Shown one piece after another: positions 1 through 6,619 of a stretch of DNA of 9,747 bases. This stretch comes from an archaeon. Its GTDB lineage: Archaea > Asgardarchaeota > Hermodarchaeia > Hermodarchaeales > Hermodarchaeaceae. Both the position numbers and the translations under genes were made by a program. The stretch covers positions 1 through 9,747 of the forward strand of contig JABXGV010000207.1 of the NCBI GenBank assembly GCA_016550485.1. The letters are read 5' to 3'. Within the stretch, counting starts at the first letter, position 1, and each line of letters opens with the position of its first letter. The notes beneath the pieces were generated by a model, which worked only from the letters and a program-made list of their open reading frames with translations, did no database searches and was not told the DNA's origin.

Positions 1-1769
1 GCAGCAACGCCTACAATGACAGGTATCCGCAGATTCACAACGGCCAAGTCACCTGGTACGGCTACGATGGCAACGACTTGGAAAACTTCCTCTGGAATGG
101 CACGGACACCCTCCAGCTCACCAGCAACGCCTACGATGACAGGTATCCGCAGATTCACAACGGCCAAGTCACCTGGATGGGCTGGGACGGCATCGACCCC
201 GAAATCTACTTCTGGGACGGGGTGTCGACCATCAATCTTTCCAACAACACCTGCGCTGACCATGCTCCGCAGATCCACAACGGCCAAGTCACCTGGCAAG
301 GCTGGGACGGCAGCGATTACGAGATCTACCTCTGGAATGGAATCTCCACCACCCAACTCACCATCAATACCTACGATGACCTAGCTCCGCAGATTCACAA
401 CGGCCAAGTCACCTGGTACAGCTTCGATGGCAGCGATAACGAGATTTTCCTCTGGAATGGAATCTCAATTACCCAGCTCACCAGCAACGCCTACAATGAG
501 TGGGATCCGCAGATTCACAACGGCCAGGTTACCTGGTCGGGCTTTGACGGCATCGACGACGATGTTTTCTTTACTCCGGATCAGGTGCCCCCGGTGATTG
601 ACCACCCCGAGGACGTGGCCTACGAGCTCGGCACCATCCCCCACACGCTCACCTGGCAGCCGTCTGACATCTACCCTTCCGGTTACCGGGTGACACGAAA
701 CAACCAACTCGTCGATGAAGACACGTGGAATGGCGGCACCATCACCGTCAACATCGCCGGTCTGGCGGTAGGCTACTACATCTACACCTGTGAGGTCTGG
801 GACCGACGCGGGAACCACGCCGAGGATAGCGTCGTGGTTGTGGTCTATGAGGCACCGCTGCCTCCCACTTGGCTCATTGCCCCCACCGACCAACACCTAG
901 CGTCAGATGAAGCCCTAGATTATACAGTGGTTGTGTTTGATGTTTCGGGCATCGACTACTGGACCCTCAACGACACGACCAACTTCGCGTTGAGTGTTAC
1001 CGACATCGCCGGGTGGGGCAGCACCGCTCACCTCACCAACGCCAGCACCTTGGCGCTGGGCGCTTATGGGGTGAACCTGACCGCCTATGATGTGCATGGG
1101 TTGAAGGTGTCGGGGGTCTTTACCGTGACGGTATTTGACGCGTCGCCACCCACTTGGGTGTCTGTGCCAAGTGATCAGATCATCGAGTTTGGCAGCGCCT
1201 TCTCCTACGACCTGGATGCTACGGATGCCTCAGGGCTGGGGTATTGGGAGGTCAACGATTCCGCCTATTTTGTTATCAGTGGCGGCGGGGTCATCACTAA
1301 CCGTACCACATTACCTGTGGGGGTCTTTGGGCTCCGCGTCACTGTCTACGACATCTACAAGCACCCTGTGAGTGGAACCTTCACGGTTCACGTGCAGGAT
1401 ACGACACCACCCATCTGGCTGGTTCCACCCACCGACCAGACTCTCAACTACGGAGAAGCCCTCGACTATCAGGTGACTGCGTGGGATTTGTCAGGAATTG
1501 CCACGTGGAGCATTAATGACACGAGCTACTTTGCCATCGACGGGTCCGGCCGCATCACCGGCATTGCCACCTTAGAGGTGGACACATACGGGCTCAACGT
1601 CACCGTCATCGACCCCTACGGGAACCAGTTGTCCGCCACTTTCAGTGTTACCGTCGTAGAGGTGGTAATTCTGATGCCTCCACTCTTGCCAGTGTTTGTG
1701 CTTGGCGTGATTACCGTATGCGTCGTTGTATTTGTTTTTGTTCTACTCGAAGCACGAAGGAAGTCCTAG
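1..1769 (+). CDS. Large secreted beta-propeller / Ig-like surface protein, 5' end outside the window
   Basis: The reading frame is open from the left edge (first full codon at 3), so this is the C-terminal 588 residues of a longer protein and the TTG at 78 is not a real start. Five 40-residue blades (about 3-578) carry the motif Q-I-H-N-G-Q-V-T-W, an Asp-rich DGSD-type loop, an E-I-F-L-W-N-G strand and T-T-Q-L-T. They are followed by an Ig-like module (about 585-855) and three Ig/cadherin-like repeats (about 862-1135, 1147-1400, 1411-1653), each with a Trp-x-x-Asn-Asp core. A hydrophobic C-terminal helix (about 1680-1745) ends in E-A-R-R-K-S. The protein is probably exported and membrane-anchored with its propeller outside the cell; its ligand is unknown. 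It is a close paralogue of the next gene, but its tail lacks the IPGF motif that gene has. The stop codon lies inside the terminator hairpin. The fold is inferred from repeat length and motif. Confidence 0.85.
   Translation, partial: SNAYNDRYPQIHNGQVTWYGYDGNDLENFLWNGTDTLQLTSNAYDDRYPQIHNGQVTWMGWDGIDPEIYFWDGVSTINLSNNTCADHAPQIHNGQVTWQGWDGSDYEIYLWNGISTTQLTINTYDDLAPQIHNGQVTWYSFDGSDNEIFLWNGISITQLTSNAYNEWDPQIHNGQVTWSGFDGIDDDVFFTPDQVPPVIDHPEDVAYELGTIPHTLTWQPSDIYPSGYRVTRNNQLVDEDTWNGGTITVNIAGLAVGYYIYTCEVWDRRGNHAEDSVVVVVYEAPLPPTWLIAPTDQHLASDEALDYTVVVFDVSGIDYWTLNDTTNFALSVTDIAGWGSTAHLTNASTLALGAYGVNLTAYDVHGLKVSGVFTVTVFDASPPTWVSVPSDQIIEFGSAFSYDLDATDASGLGYWEVNDSAYFVISGGGVITNRTTLPVGVFGLRVTVYDIYKHPVSGTFTVHVQDTTPPIWLVPPTDQTLNYGEALDYQVTAWDLSGIATWSINDTSYFAIDGSGRITGIATLEVDTYGLNVTVIDPYGNQLSATFSVTVVEVVILMPPLLPVFVLGVITVCVVVFVFVLLEARRKS
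3..578 (+). repeat. 120-bp coding tandem repeat (last five propeller blades of the first surface gene)
   Basis: The segment reading ccgcagat(t/c)cacaacgg recurs exactly every 120 bp, starting near 29, 149, 269, 389 and 509. The first two units differ by one base over the 54 bases 3-56 and 123-176. Because 120 is a multiple of three, every copy stays in frame and encodes one 40-residue blade. The array ends in a half-blade (F-F-T-P), as in the second gene. The count of five is a minimum because the array continues past the left edge. Confidence 0.95.
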
Positions 1770-1799
1770 CCCCGGGGGCTTCCTTCCCCTCCTCTTTTT
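1756..1799 (+). terminator. Hairpin plus T-tract terminator after the first surface gene
   Basis: GAAGGAAG (1756-1763) pairs perfectly with CTTCCTTC (1779-1786). A GC-rich inner part, AGCCCC facing GGGGCT, shortens the loop. A pyrimidine tract with five T (1795-1799) follows. The stop codon at 1767-1769 sits within the hairpin. Archaeal termination depends mainly on the U tract, so the stem may serve 3'-end stability as much as termination. Confidence 0.7.
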
Positions 1800-1827
1800 C
1801 CAGATCTACCCCTCTTAACACTACCAA

Positions 1828-1835
1828 TTATATAG
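1828..1835 (+). promoter_or_regulatory. TATA-like box for the second surface gene
   Basis: TTATATAG is the best TATA-like match in the 221-nt gap. Archaeal TATA boxes lie about 25 nt before the start of transcription, which would put the transcript start near 1858 and leave a leader of about 130 nt before the ATG at 1991. No clear BRE is seen. A nearer promoter that I do not recognise is possible. Confidence 0.4.
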
Positions 1836-1952
1836 TGCGGAGTCTCTATGCTGATACTTGAAAATTAGGGAGCACTCCAAGTAGACTGCCGGTATACCTG
1901 GCGTTAACCTCATTGGCTAGGCTTAGAAGTATTTCAGTGCATGCGGACAAAA

Positions 1953-1968
1953 ACTCGCGCTTGCGAGT
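1953..1968 (+). promoter_or_regulatory. Leader hairpin just upstream of the Shine-Dalgarno
   Basis: ACTCGC (1953-1958), a GCTT loop and GCGAGT (1963-1968) form a perfect 6-bp stem, ending seven bases before the AGGAGG at 1976-1981. The 3' arm overlaps GAGTGCTC (1965-1972), which is also the exact reverse complement of GAGCACTC at 1870-1877, so two mutually exclusive folds can be drawn. Any regulatory role is inference. Confidence 0.4.
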
Positions 1969-1975
1969 GCTCGGA

Positions 1976-1981
1976 AGGAGG
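1976..1981 (+). promoter_or_regulatory. Shine-Dalgarno that fixes the start of the second surface gene
   Basis: AGGAGG lies nine bases before the ATG at 1991, which opens a classical signal peptide. The same frame is open from an ATG at 1913, but that would add 26 polar residues ahead of the signal peptide and has no comparable site. An out-of-frame ATG at 1987 lies even closer to the AGGAGG. Confidence 0.75.
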
Positions 1982-1990
1982 AAACAATGT

Positions 1991-4900
1991 ATGAAATATC
2001 TTGCGCGATTCACCGCGCTCACCCTACTCTTTCTGATGGTGATCACCCCTGCTTGGACAACTGTCCTAGCAGGGCGTAACATTCCTAGCAGCCCCTCACC
2101 TACCACCACCATCGACGACCCCTTGATGGTCTCAGCACACCTCGAGTTCCTACAACCGGTGGTAGACCCCACTGGAAACCCACCACCCCCCTACAGCCCC
2201 ACCTATAATCCCCTCCATCAACTCACCCGTAACGCCTACATTGATGGATATCCACAGATTCATAACGGGCAGGTCACCTGGTATGGCTCCGACGGCAGCG
2301 ACTACGAGATCTTCCTCTGGGATGGGGTGACAACCCACCAGCTCACCACCAACGCTTACGATGACAGAAACCCGCAGATTCATAATGGATACATCACTTG
2401 GATGGGCTGGGACGGCAACGACTGGGAGATCTTCCTCTGGGATCGGTTGACCACGATCCAGCTTACCAATAACATCAATGATGACGTGAATCCACAGATT
2501 CATAACGGGCAGGTCACCTGGCTGGGCCACGACGGCACTGGCTATGAGGTGTTCTTCTGGGATGGGGTGACAACCCACCAGCTCACCATCAACACCCACT
2601 ATCCAGAGGCGCTCAAAATCCACGGTGGCCAGGCTACTTGGAGGTGTTGGGACGGGAGCGACTACGAAATCTTCCTCTGGAATGGCACCTCAGTAATCCA
2701 GCTCACAAACAACACATTCGAAGATGGCGATCCAGAAATCCATAACGGCCAGGTCGTCTGGTGGGGCTTGGATGGCAGCGACGACGAAATCTTCCTCTGG
2801 GATGGGGTGTCGGTGACCAATATCTCCAGCAACACCGTCAGTGACCTGTATCCGCAGATCCACGATGGGCAGGTTACCTGGCAGGGCTCCGATGGCGATT
2901 GGGAGATCTTCTTCTGGAATGGGTCGACGACCACCCAGCTTACTTCGAACAGCTTTCCGGACCAGTATCCGCGAGTACACAATGGCTATGTCGTCTGGGA
3001 AGGCTCGGACGGCAGTGACCACGAAATCTTCTGGTGGGATGGGGTGGCAGTTACTCAGCTCACTAACAACGCCAACGATGACTCGGAACCGCAGATTCAC
3101 AACGGCCAAATCACCTGGATGGGCTGGGATGGCAGCGACTTCGAGATCTTTTATCTCGATAGAGTCCTCTTTACCCAGCTTACTACCAACGCTTACGCTG
3201 ATCTATTCCCGCATATCTATGGAGGGCAGGTCACCTGGTATGGCCACGACGGGACCGACTATGAAATCTTCCTCTGGAATGGGACTTCAACGACTAGCAT
3301 CTCCAGCAACACCTACGATGATCATGGTCCGCAGATTCACAACGGCCAAATCACCTGGATGGGCTGGGATGGCAGCGACACCGAAATCTACCTCTGGAAT
3401 GGGTCCACAACCATCCAGCTCACCAACAACGCCAACGAAGATGAAGACCCGCAGATTCACAATGGCCAGGTCACCTGGCGTGGCTGGGACGGGAGCGACT
3501 ACGAGATTTTCTTCTGGAATGGCTCCACTACAACTCAGCTTACCAACAACGCCAACAATGAGGGAGATCCCCAGATTCACAATGGCCAGGTCACCTGGTG
3601 GGGTTACGATGGAGGCGACAACGAGATTTTCGTCTGGAACGGGGTCTCCACCACCCAACTCACCAACGACATCTACCAAGCCGATTATCCCCAGATTCAC
3701 AATGGGCAAGTCACCTGGCAAGGCGGCGACGGAGGGGCAGATTTAGAGATCTTCTTCTGGGATGGAGCCACAACTATCAAGCTCACCGATACTAGCGCAA
3801 ATGAACAGTACCCGCAGCTCTACGCGGGACAGGTCACCTGGCAAGGCGCCGTTGGGAGCGACGATGAAATTTTCTTCTGGGATGGGACCTCAGTAACCCA
3901 GCTCACCAGCAACACGCTCAACGACCGGTATCCGCAGATTCACGATGGGCAAGTTACTTGGGAGGGCTATGACGGCAGCGACTACGAGGTCTTCCTCTGG
4001 GATGGCGTGTCCACGATCCAACTCACCGACAACGCCTACGACGACGAGTATCCGCAGATTCACAATGGGCAAGTCACCTGGGAGGGCTCCGACGGGAGTG
4101 ACTGGGAGGTATTCTTTACCCCGGATATCACGCCGCCAGTGATTGACAGCCCCTTGGATGTGTCCTTTGAGGTGGGAACTTCGCCGCACACCCTCACCTG
4201 GCGTCCCACTGATACGTACCCCGCCGCGTATCAGGTGACACGGAACAACAAGGTCGTAGACGAGGACACCTGGACCGGTGGCAGCATCACTGTTGACGTT
4301 TCGACTCTCGAGGTGGGCTACTACATCTACGCCTGTGAGGTCTGGGACCAGCGTGGTAACAGCGCTGAAGACACTGTCGTCGTCGTGGTCTATGAGACCC
4401 TGCAGCCCCCAACCTGGGTATTGGCGCCCTGCGATCAGACCCTCGACTACGGGGCGGCGCTGGACTGCCAGGTCTTGGTGGCAGACCCGTCGGGGATTGA
4501 CTACTGGACCCTGAACGATTCCACGAACTTTGCACTGAGCGCCACCTACTACCCCGGCGGGAGTACTGCCCGCATCACCAGCGTAGGCACCCTCAGTCTC
4601 GGCGCCTACGGGGTGAACGTCACAGCTTATGATGTCTACGGGAACCCCTTGTCTGGGGAGTTTACCGTCACGGTCCAGGATACGACACCCCCGGCTTGGG
4701 TGGCCGCCCCCACGAATCAGGTGGTGGAGCTGGGCAGCGACTTCAGCTACGACCTGGATGCAACGGATACCTTCGGCTTGGACTATTGGACAGTCAATGA
4801 TTCTGCCCGTTTTGATGTCGACATCAACGGCATTATCACCAGCACGGTCCCCCTCAGTGTGGGGGTCTATGGGCTCGAGGTGAGCGTCTATGACAACAAT

Positions 4901-5335
4901 GGCAATCCGTTACGGGGCACCTTCGCAGTGCAGGTCCAGGACACCACGCCCCCCGCCTGGGTAGTGACGCCCACTGACCAGACCCTCGACTACGGCGAGG
5001 CCCTCGATTACCAGTTACAGGCCACGGACCTGTCGGGGATTAGCAGCTGGAGCGTCAACGACACGGTCCACTTCGCAGTTAGTGCAACGGGGCGTCTGAG
5101 CAGTGTGGGCACCCTCGCCGCAGGCCGATACGGGGTGCAGGTGACTGTTAAGGATCCCTACAACAACGAGTTGATTGCCTCTTTCACTGTCACTGTCCAG
5201 GAAGAAGCCACCACTCCGACGGGGACAACGCCTCCGCCGCCCATTCCAGGCTTCGCCCTCGCCGCCATCGCTGTGGGGGTTGCCGCCGCCCTTGGGCTGG
5301 GGGTCGTAGCACGTCGCCGCAGAAAACACCGATAA
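1991..5335 (+). CDS. Giant secreted 16-blade beta-propeller / Ig-like surface protein with IPGF-type C-terminal anchor
   Basis: The start at 1991 gives 1114 aa. Residues 1-27 are a signal peptide (K and R, a hydrophobic core, then V-L-A), and residues 28-74 are a Pro/Ser/Thr-rich linker. Residues about 75-711 are an array of 40-residue blades: a leading half-blade (L-H-Q-L-T), 15 full units and a closing half-unit, which together make 16 and suggest circular closure. An Ig-like module follows (about 712-801), then three Ig/cadherin-like repeats (about 806-899, 900-987, 988-1072), each with a W-x-x-N-D-(S/T) core. A Thr/Pro linker leads to I-P-G-F, a helix (about 1087-1107) and R-R-R-R-K-H-R. 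N-x-S/T sequons recur in blades and Ig repeats, as expected for an exported, possibly glycosylated protein. The tail resembles archaeal PGF-type sorting tails. The likely role is surface binding or structure; no enzymatic residues are recognised. It is a tandem paralogue of the upstream gene. Confidence 0.9.
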   Translation: MKYLARFTALTLLFLMVITPAWTTVLAGRNIPSSPSPTTTIDDPLMVSAHLEFLQPVVDPTGNPPPPYSPTYNPLHQLTRNAYIDGYPQIHNGQVTWYGSDGSDYEIFLWDGVTTHQLTTNAYDDRNPQIHNGYITWMGWDGNDWEIFLWDRLTTIQLTNNINDDVNPQIHNGQVTWLGHDGTGYEVFFWDGVTTHQLTINTHYPEALKIHGGQATWRCWDGSDYEIFLWNGTSVIQLTNNTFEDGDPEIHNGQVVWWGLDGSDDEIFLWDGVSVTNISSNTVSDLYPQIHDGQVTWQGSDGDWEIFFWNGSTTTQLTSNSFPDQYPRVHNGYVVWEGSDGSDHEIFWWDGVAVTQLTNNANDDSEPQIHNGQITWMGWDGSDFEIFYLDRVLFTQLTTNAYADLFPHIYGGQVTWYGHDGTDYEIFLWNGTSTTSISSNTYDDHGPQIHNGQITWMGWDGSDTEIYLWNGSTTIQLTNNANEDEDPQIHNGQVTWRGWDGSDYEIFFWNGSTTTQLTNNANNEGDPQIHNGQVTWWGYDGGDNEIFVWNGVSTTQLTNDIYQADYPQIHNGQVTWQGGDGGADLEIFFWDGATTIKLTDTSANEQYPQLYAGQVTWQGAVGSDDEIFFWDGTSVTQLTSNTLNDRYPQIHDGQVTWEGYDGSDYEVFLWDGVSTIQLTDNAYDDEYPQIHNGQVTWEGSDGSDWEVFFTPDITPPVIDSPLDVSFEVGTSPHTLTWRPTDTYPAAYQVTRNNKVVDEDTWTGGSITVDVSTLEVGYYIYACEVWDQRGNSAEDTVVVVVYETLQPPTWVLAPCDQTLDYGAALDCQVLVADPSGIDYWTLNDSTNFALSATYYPGGSTARITSVGTLSLGAYGVNVTAYDVYGNPLSGEFTVTVQDTTPPAWVAAPTNQVVELGSDFSYDLDATDTFGLDYWTVNDSARFDVDINGIITSTVPLSVGVYGLEVSVYDNNGNPLRGTFAVQVQDTTPPAWVVTPTDQTLDYGEALDYQLQATDLSGISSWSVNDTVHFAVSATGRLSSVGTLAAGRYGVQVTVKDPYNNELIASFTVTVQEEATTPTGTTPPPPIPGFALAAIAVGVAAALGLGVVARRRRKHR
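2213..4123 (+). repeat. 120-bp coding tandem repeat, 16 propeller blades, in the second surface gene
   Basis: Units start near 2255 and recur every 120 bp. The seventh, with QIH changed to RVH, shows that the copies differ in age. The sixth unit is one codon short (Ser missing from DGSD) and the thirteenth has one extra codon in the same loop; all indels keep the frame. Bases 3089-3139 and 3329-3379 are identical over 51 bp, two units apart. The array begins with the second half of a blade and ends with the first half, at F-F-T-P. Confidence 0.95.
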
Positions 5336-5352
5336 CCACGTCGTCCCTCTCT

Positions 5353-5398
5353 GAAGGGAGCCCCAAGCACGGGGCTACCTTCCCCCTCTCTTTTTTTT
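5353..5398 (+). terminator. Strong hairpin plus T8 terminator after the second surface gene
   Basis: GAAGG (5353-5357) and AGCCCC (5359-5364) pair with GGGGCT (5371-5376) and CCTTC (5378-5382), with one G-A mismatch and a six-base loop. A CT-rich stretch and eight consecutive T (5391-5398) follow. This is the clearest terminator in the window. The rest of the 249-nt gap to the convergent small gene (5399-5584) holds no coding sequence or RNA gene that I recognise, only a weak 5-bp hairpin at 5509-5522. Confidence 0.8.
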
Positions 5399-5584
5399 CA
5401 TTCTGCTGAGTATTTTGCTACCCTTGGAGTGCTAGAGGCGAGAATGGTTTGTTCATTCCACTCAGGTGGGGTAGCGGCTAGCCCAGCGTAGTCATGACTT
5501 CTCTGGCAAAGGCTCGCGCCTTCTGGACTCTACACTCGTCAGGCTAGGCGGCATAGTGCGCTTCAGTCGATAGTCGGATGCTCT

Positions 5585-6076
5585 TCACTTACGATGGCGA
5601 CGCCGGATGGCGAAACCCGTTATGAGAGCGGCAATCAGACCAGTGATTACAGCCGCAAAGGAGAAGCCTGGAATATTTTGTGTCTCGATTGGAGGAGTAT
5701 ATGTGTGCATCCAATTGAGAGTTGCAGGAAATGTCCCAGAAGTCGAGGCAGTCCTGAGCACCTCATCATCGTCCGAGACGAGGCTCACGGTCAACTCCCA
5801 ACTGCCTGAACTGACTCTCGTCAACAACGCCTCGATTATCCAAGCGAAAGTTTCGTCGCTGTCGCCTGGCGCGTGCATTCGGTAGGAGGCAGATCCGTTT
5901 CCGTTAATATCGTGCCGATCTCCATTGAATTCGTAGTATCCGGTCCAGTAACCGTCGGGAGGTGCCGTGACCACAAGGTCAACATAGTCATAGTATTGGC
6001 GATCCACTGGTGCACAGAGTGCAGCTGGAAACGCTAGGCACAGCACACAAAGCAGGCTTACCACAAGTGTTTTCAT
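5585..6076 (-). CDS. Small secreted protein with IPGF-type C-terminal membrane anchor, function unknown
   Basis: The product has 163 aa. Residues 1-22 are a signal peptide with a hydrophobic Leu/Val/Cys core ending A-A-L-C-A. The middle (about 23-127) is polar and rich in Tyr, Ser, Asp and Thr, with alternating strand-like segments that suggest one small beta-sandwich. Residues 135-138 are I-P-G-F, followed by a helix (138-157) and R-R-R-H-R-K. The tail matches that of the giant surface protein upstream, so the two probably share an export and anchoring route. GAAGGG (6083-6088 on this strand) six bases before the ATG is a weak Shine-Dalgarno, and a weak TTAAAG box lies about 26 bases upstream. 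I do not recognise the central domain. The gene is convergent with the surface paralogues, so it is not in their operon. Confidence 0.8.
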   Translation of the reverse strand: MKTLVVSLLCVLCLAFPAALCAPVDRQYYDYVDLVVTAPPDGYWTGYYEFNGDRHDINGNGSASYRMHAPGDSDETFAWIIEALLTRVSSGSWELTVSLVSDDDEVLRTASTSGTFPATLNWMHTYTPPIETQNIPGFSFAAVITGLIAALITGFAIRRRHRK

Positions 6077-6142
6077 GCAAATCCCTTCAACTGCGTTTCA
6101 GCTTTAACAACTGCTGGCCTCAACACGAGTTCTGGTACCGTC

Positions 6143-6463
6143 ATGCCTATTGACATACCCTCCTCGCCAACGTGGCAGACTACCTCTGATCTTCCCGTTG
6201 AGACAACTAGGATAGATACGTCTCATCTAAAAAAACGTTGCGTACCGGCTCATCTAACCGGTCTGATTCTTTTCGGCGTTCATCACGAACGCAAGCATCT
6301 TGGTCGCTGGTGTATCTACAGTCAACTCATTAAGGAGGGTCATCCTATTGATCCTGAGGATTCGATGATTGCTGCTATTGCGATCGTACATGGCGAAACT
6401 CTACTCACAAAAAACCCGAAGCGCTTCAGTCGTGTGCCCGGTCTCAAAATTGAGGAGTACTAG
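6143..6463 (+). pseudogene. Internally deleted VapC-type PIN-domain ribonuclease toxin remnant
   Basis: The frame encodes 106 aa, too short for a PIN domain (usually about 130-140), yet it keeps PIN landmarks in the right order. I-D-T-S-H-L (24-29) matches the N-terminal strand with its first catalytic Asp (D25). L-I-L-F-G-V-H (41-47) matches the E-L-L-F-G-V-H motif, but the catalytic Glu is replaced by Ile42. G-H-P-I-D-P-E-D-S-M-I-A-A (66-78) holds the next acidic residue (D73), and T-K-N-P-K-R-F (89-95) with P-G-L-K-I-E-E-Y is the typical C-terminus. Roughly 45-50 residues are missing, some between 29 and 38 and some between 53 and 58. The first 22 residues do not look like PIN sequence. 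No antitoxin gene lies next to it. The family is identified with good confidence; loss of activity is inferred from the missing parts and the lost Glu. A short diverged but intact protein is less likely. Confidence 0.65.
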
Positions 6464-6522
6464 TCTCCACGAAACTAGAAAGAAAACCTCCACTACTGAT
6501 GCTTTGAGACCTAGGGTCCTTT

Positions 6523-6562
6523 GAAGGGAGTTACTCACCCACTAGGCTTCCTTCCCTCTTTT
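6523..6562 (+). terminator. Hairpin and T-tract after the PIN remnant
   Basis: GAAGG (6523-6527) can pair with CCTTC (6550-6554), or AGGGA (6525-6529) with TCCCT (6553-6557), followed by CTCTTTT to 6562. The stem is weaker than those at 1756 and 5353 because the loop is long, but the outer sequences are nearly the same. It lies 60 nt after the stop of the PIN remnant, so that locus was probably once an expressed plus-strand unit. Confidence 0.5.
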
Positions 6563-6580
6563 CCTTGATATGGAGGCATT

Positions 6581-6597
6581 ACGCTAAGGTATAGCGT
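6581..6597 (+). promoter_or_regulatory. Inverted repeat overlapping the putative promoter of the HEAT-repeat gene
   Basis: ACGCTA (6581-6586), a five-base spacer and TAGCGT (6592-6597) form a perfect 6-bp inverted repeat. It covers the TATA-like GTATAG (6589-6594), whose expected start of transcription falls close to the ATG at 6620. A DNA-binding dimer here could block the promoter. The symmetry is seen; an operator role is inference. Confidence 0.35.
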
Positions 6598-6619
6598 TTT
6601 AAGCCAGGACAGGCAATAG

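Noticed and set aside
1913..1990. Upstream start at 1913 for the second surface gene
   Set aside because: It would put 26 polar, basic residues ahead of a classical signal peptide and has no Shine-Dalgarno, whereas 1991 has AGGAGG nine bases upstream.
1987..2079. Out-of-frame 30-codon frame from the ATG at 1987, overlapping the signal peptide
   Set aside because: It lies near the same Shine-Dalgarno and could compete for initiation, but its product looks random and nothing else supports it.
16..3746. Long alternative-frame frames inside the blade arrays (16-384 plus, 2841-3746 plus, 3287-3721 minus and similar)
   Set aside because: The unit is 120 bp, a multiple of three, so any frame without a stop in one unit stays open through many. 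Their products are low-complexity Ser/Thr/Arg repeats or antisense echoes; the propeller frame has the signal peptide, domains and anchor.
3..4123. Possible CRISPR or non-coding satellite array
   Set aside because: The period is exactly 40 codons, the units are translated in frame with conservative changes, and there are no unique spacers.
1871..5433. 11-bp perfect inverted repeat AGCACTCCAAG (1871-1881) / CTTGGAGTGCT (5423-5433) flanking the giant gene
   Set aside because: About ten 11-bp matches are expected by chance in a window this long, there is no target duplication or transposase, and the flanks do not extend the match.
5509..5522. AAGGC-TCGC-GCCTT hairpin in the gap between convergent genes as terminator of the small minus-strand gene
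   Set aside because: Only a 5-bp stem, about 60 nt after the stop, and with no T tract on the minus strand.
5440..5584. Possible tRNA or structured RNA in the GC-mixed gap before the small minus-strand gene
   Set aside because: No T-loop GGTTCGA-type sequence and no cloverleaf arms could be found.
5594..5885. Plus-strand frames opposite the small secreted protein
   Set aside because: The minus-strand frame has a signal peptide and a recognisable anchor; the plus-strand products have no domain-like features.
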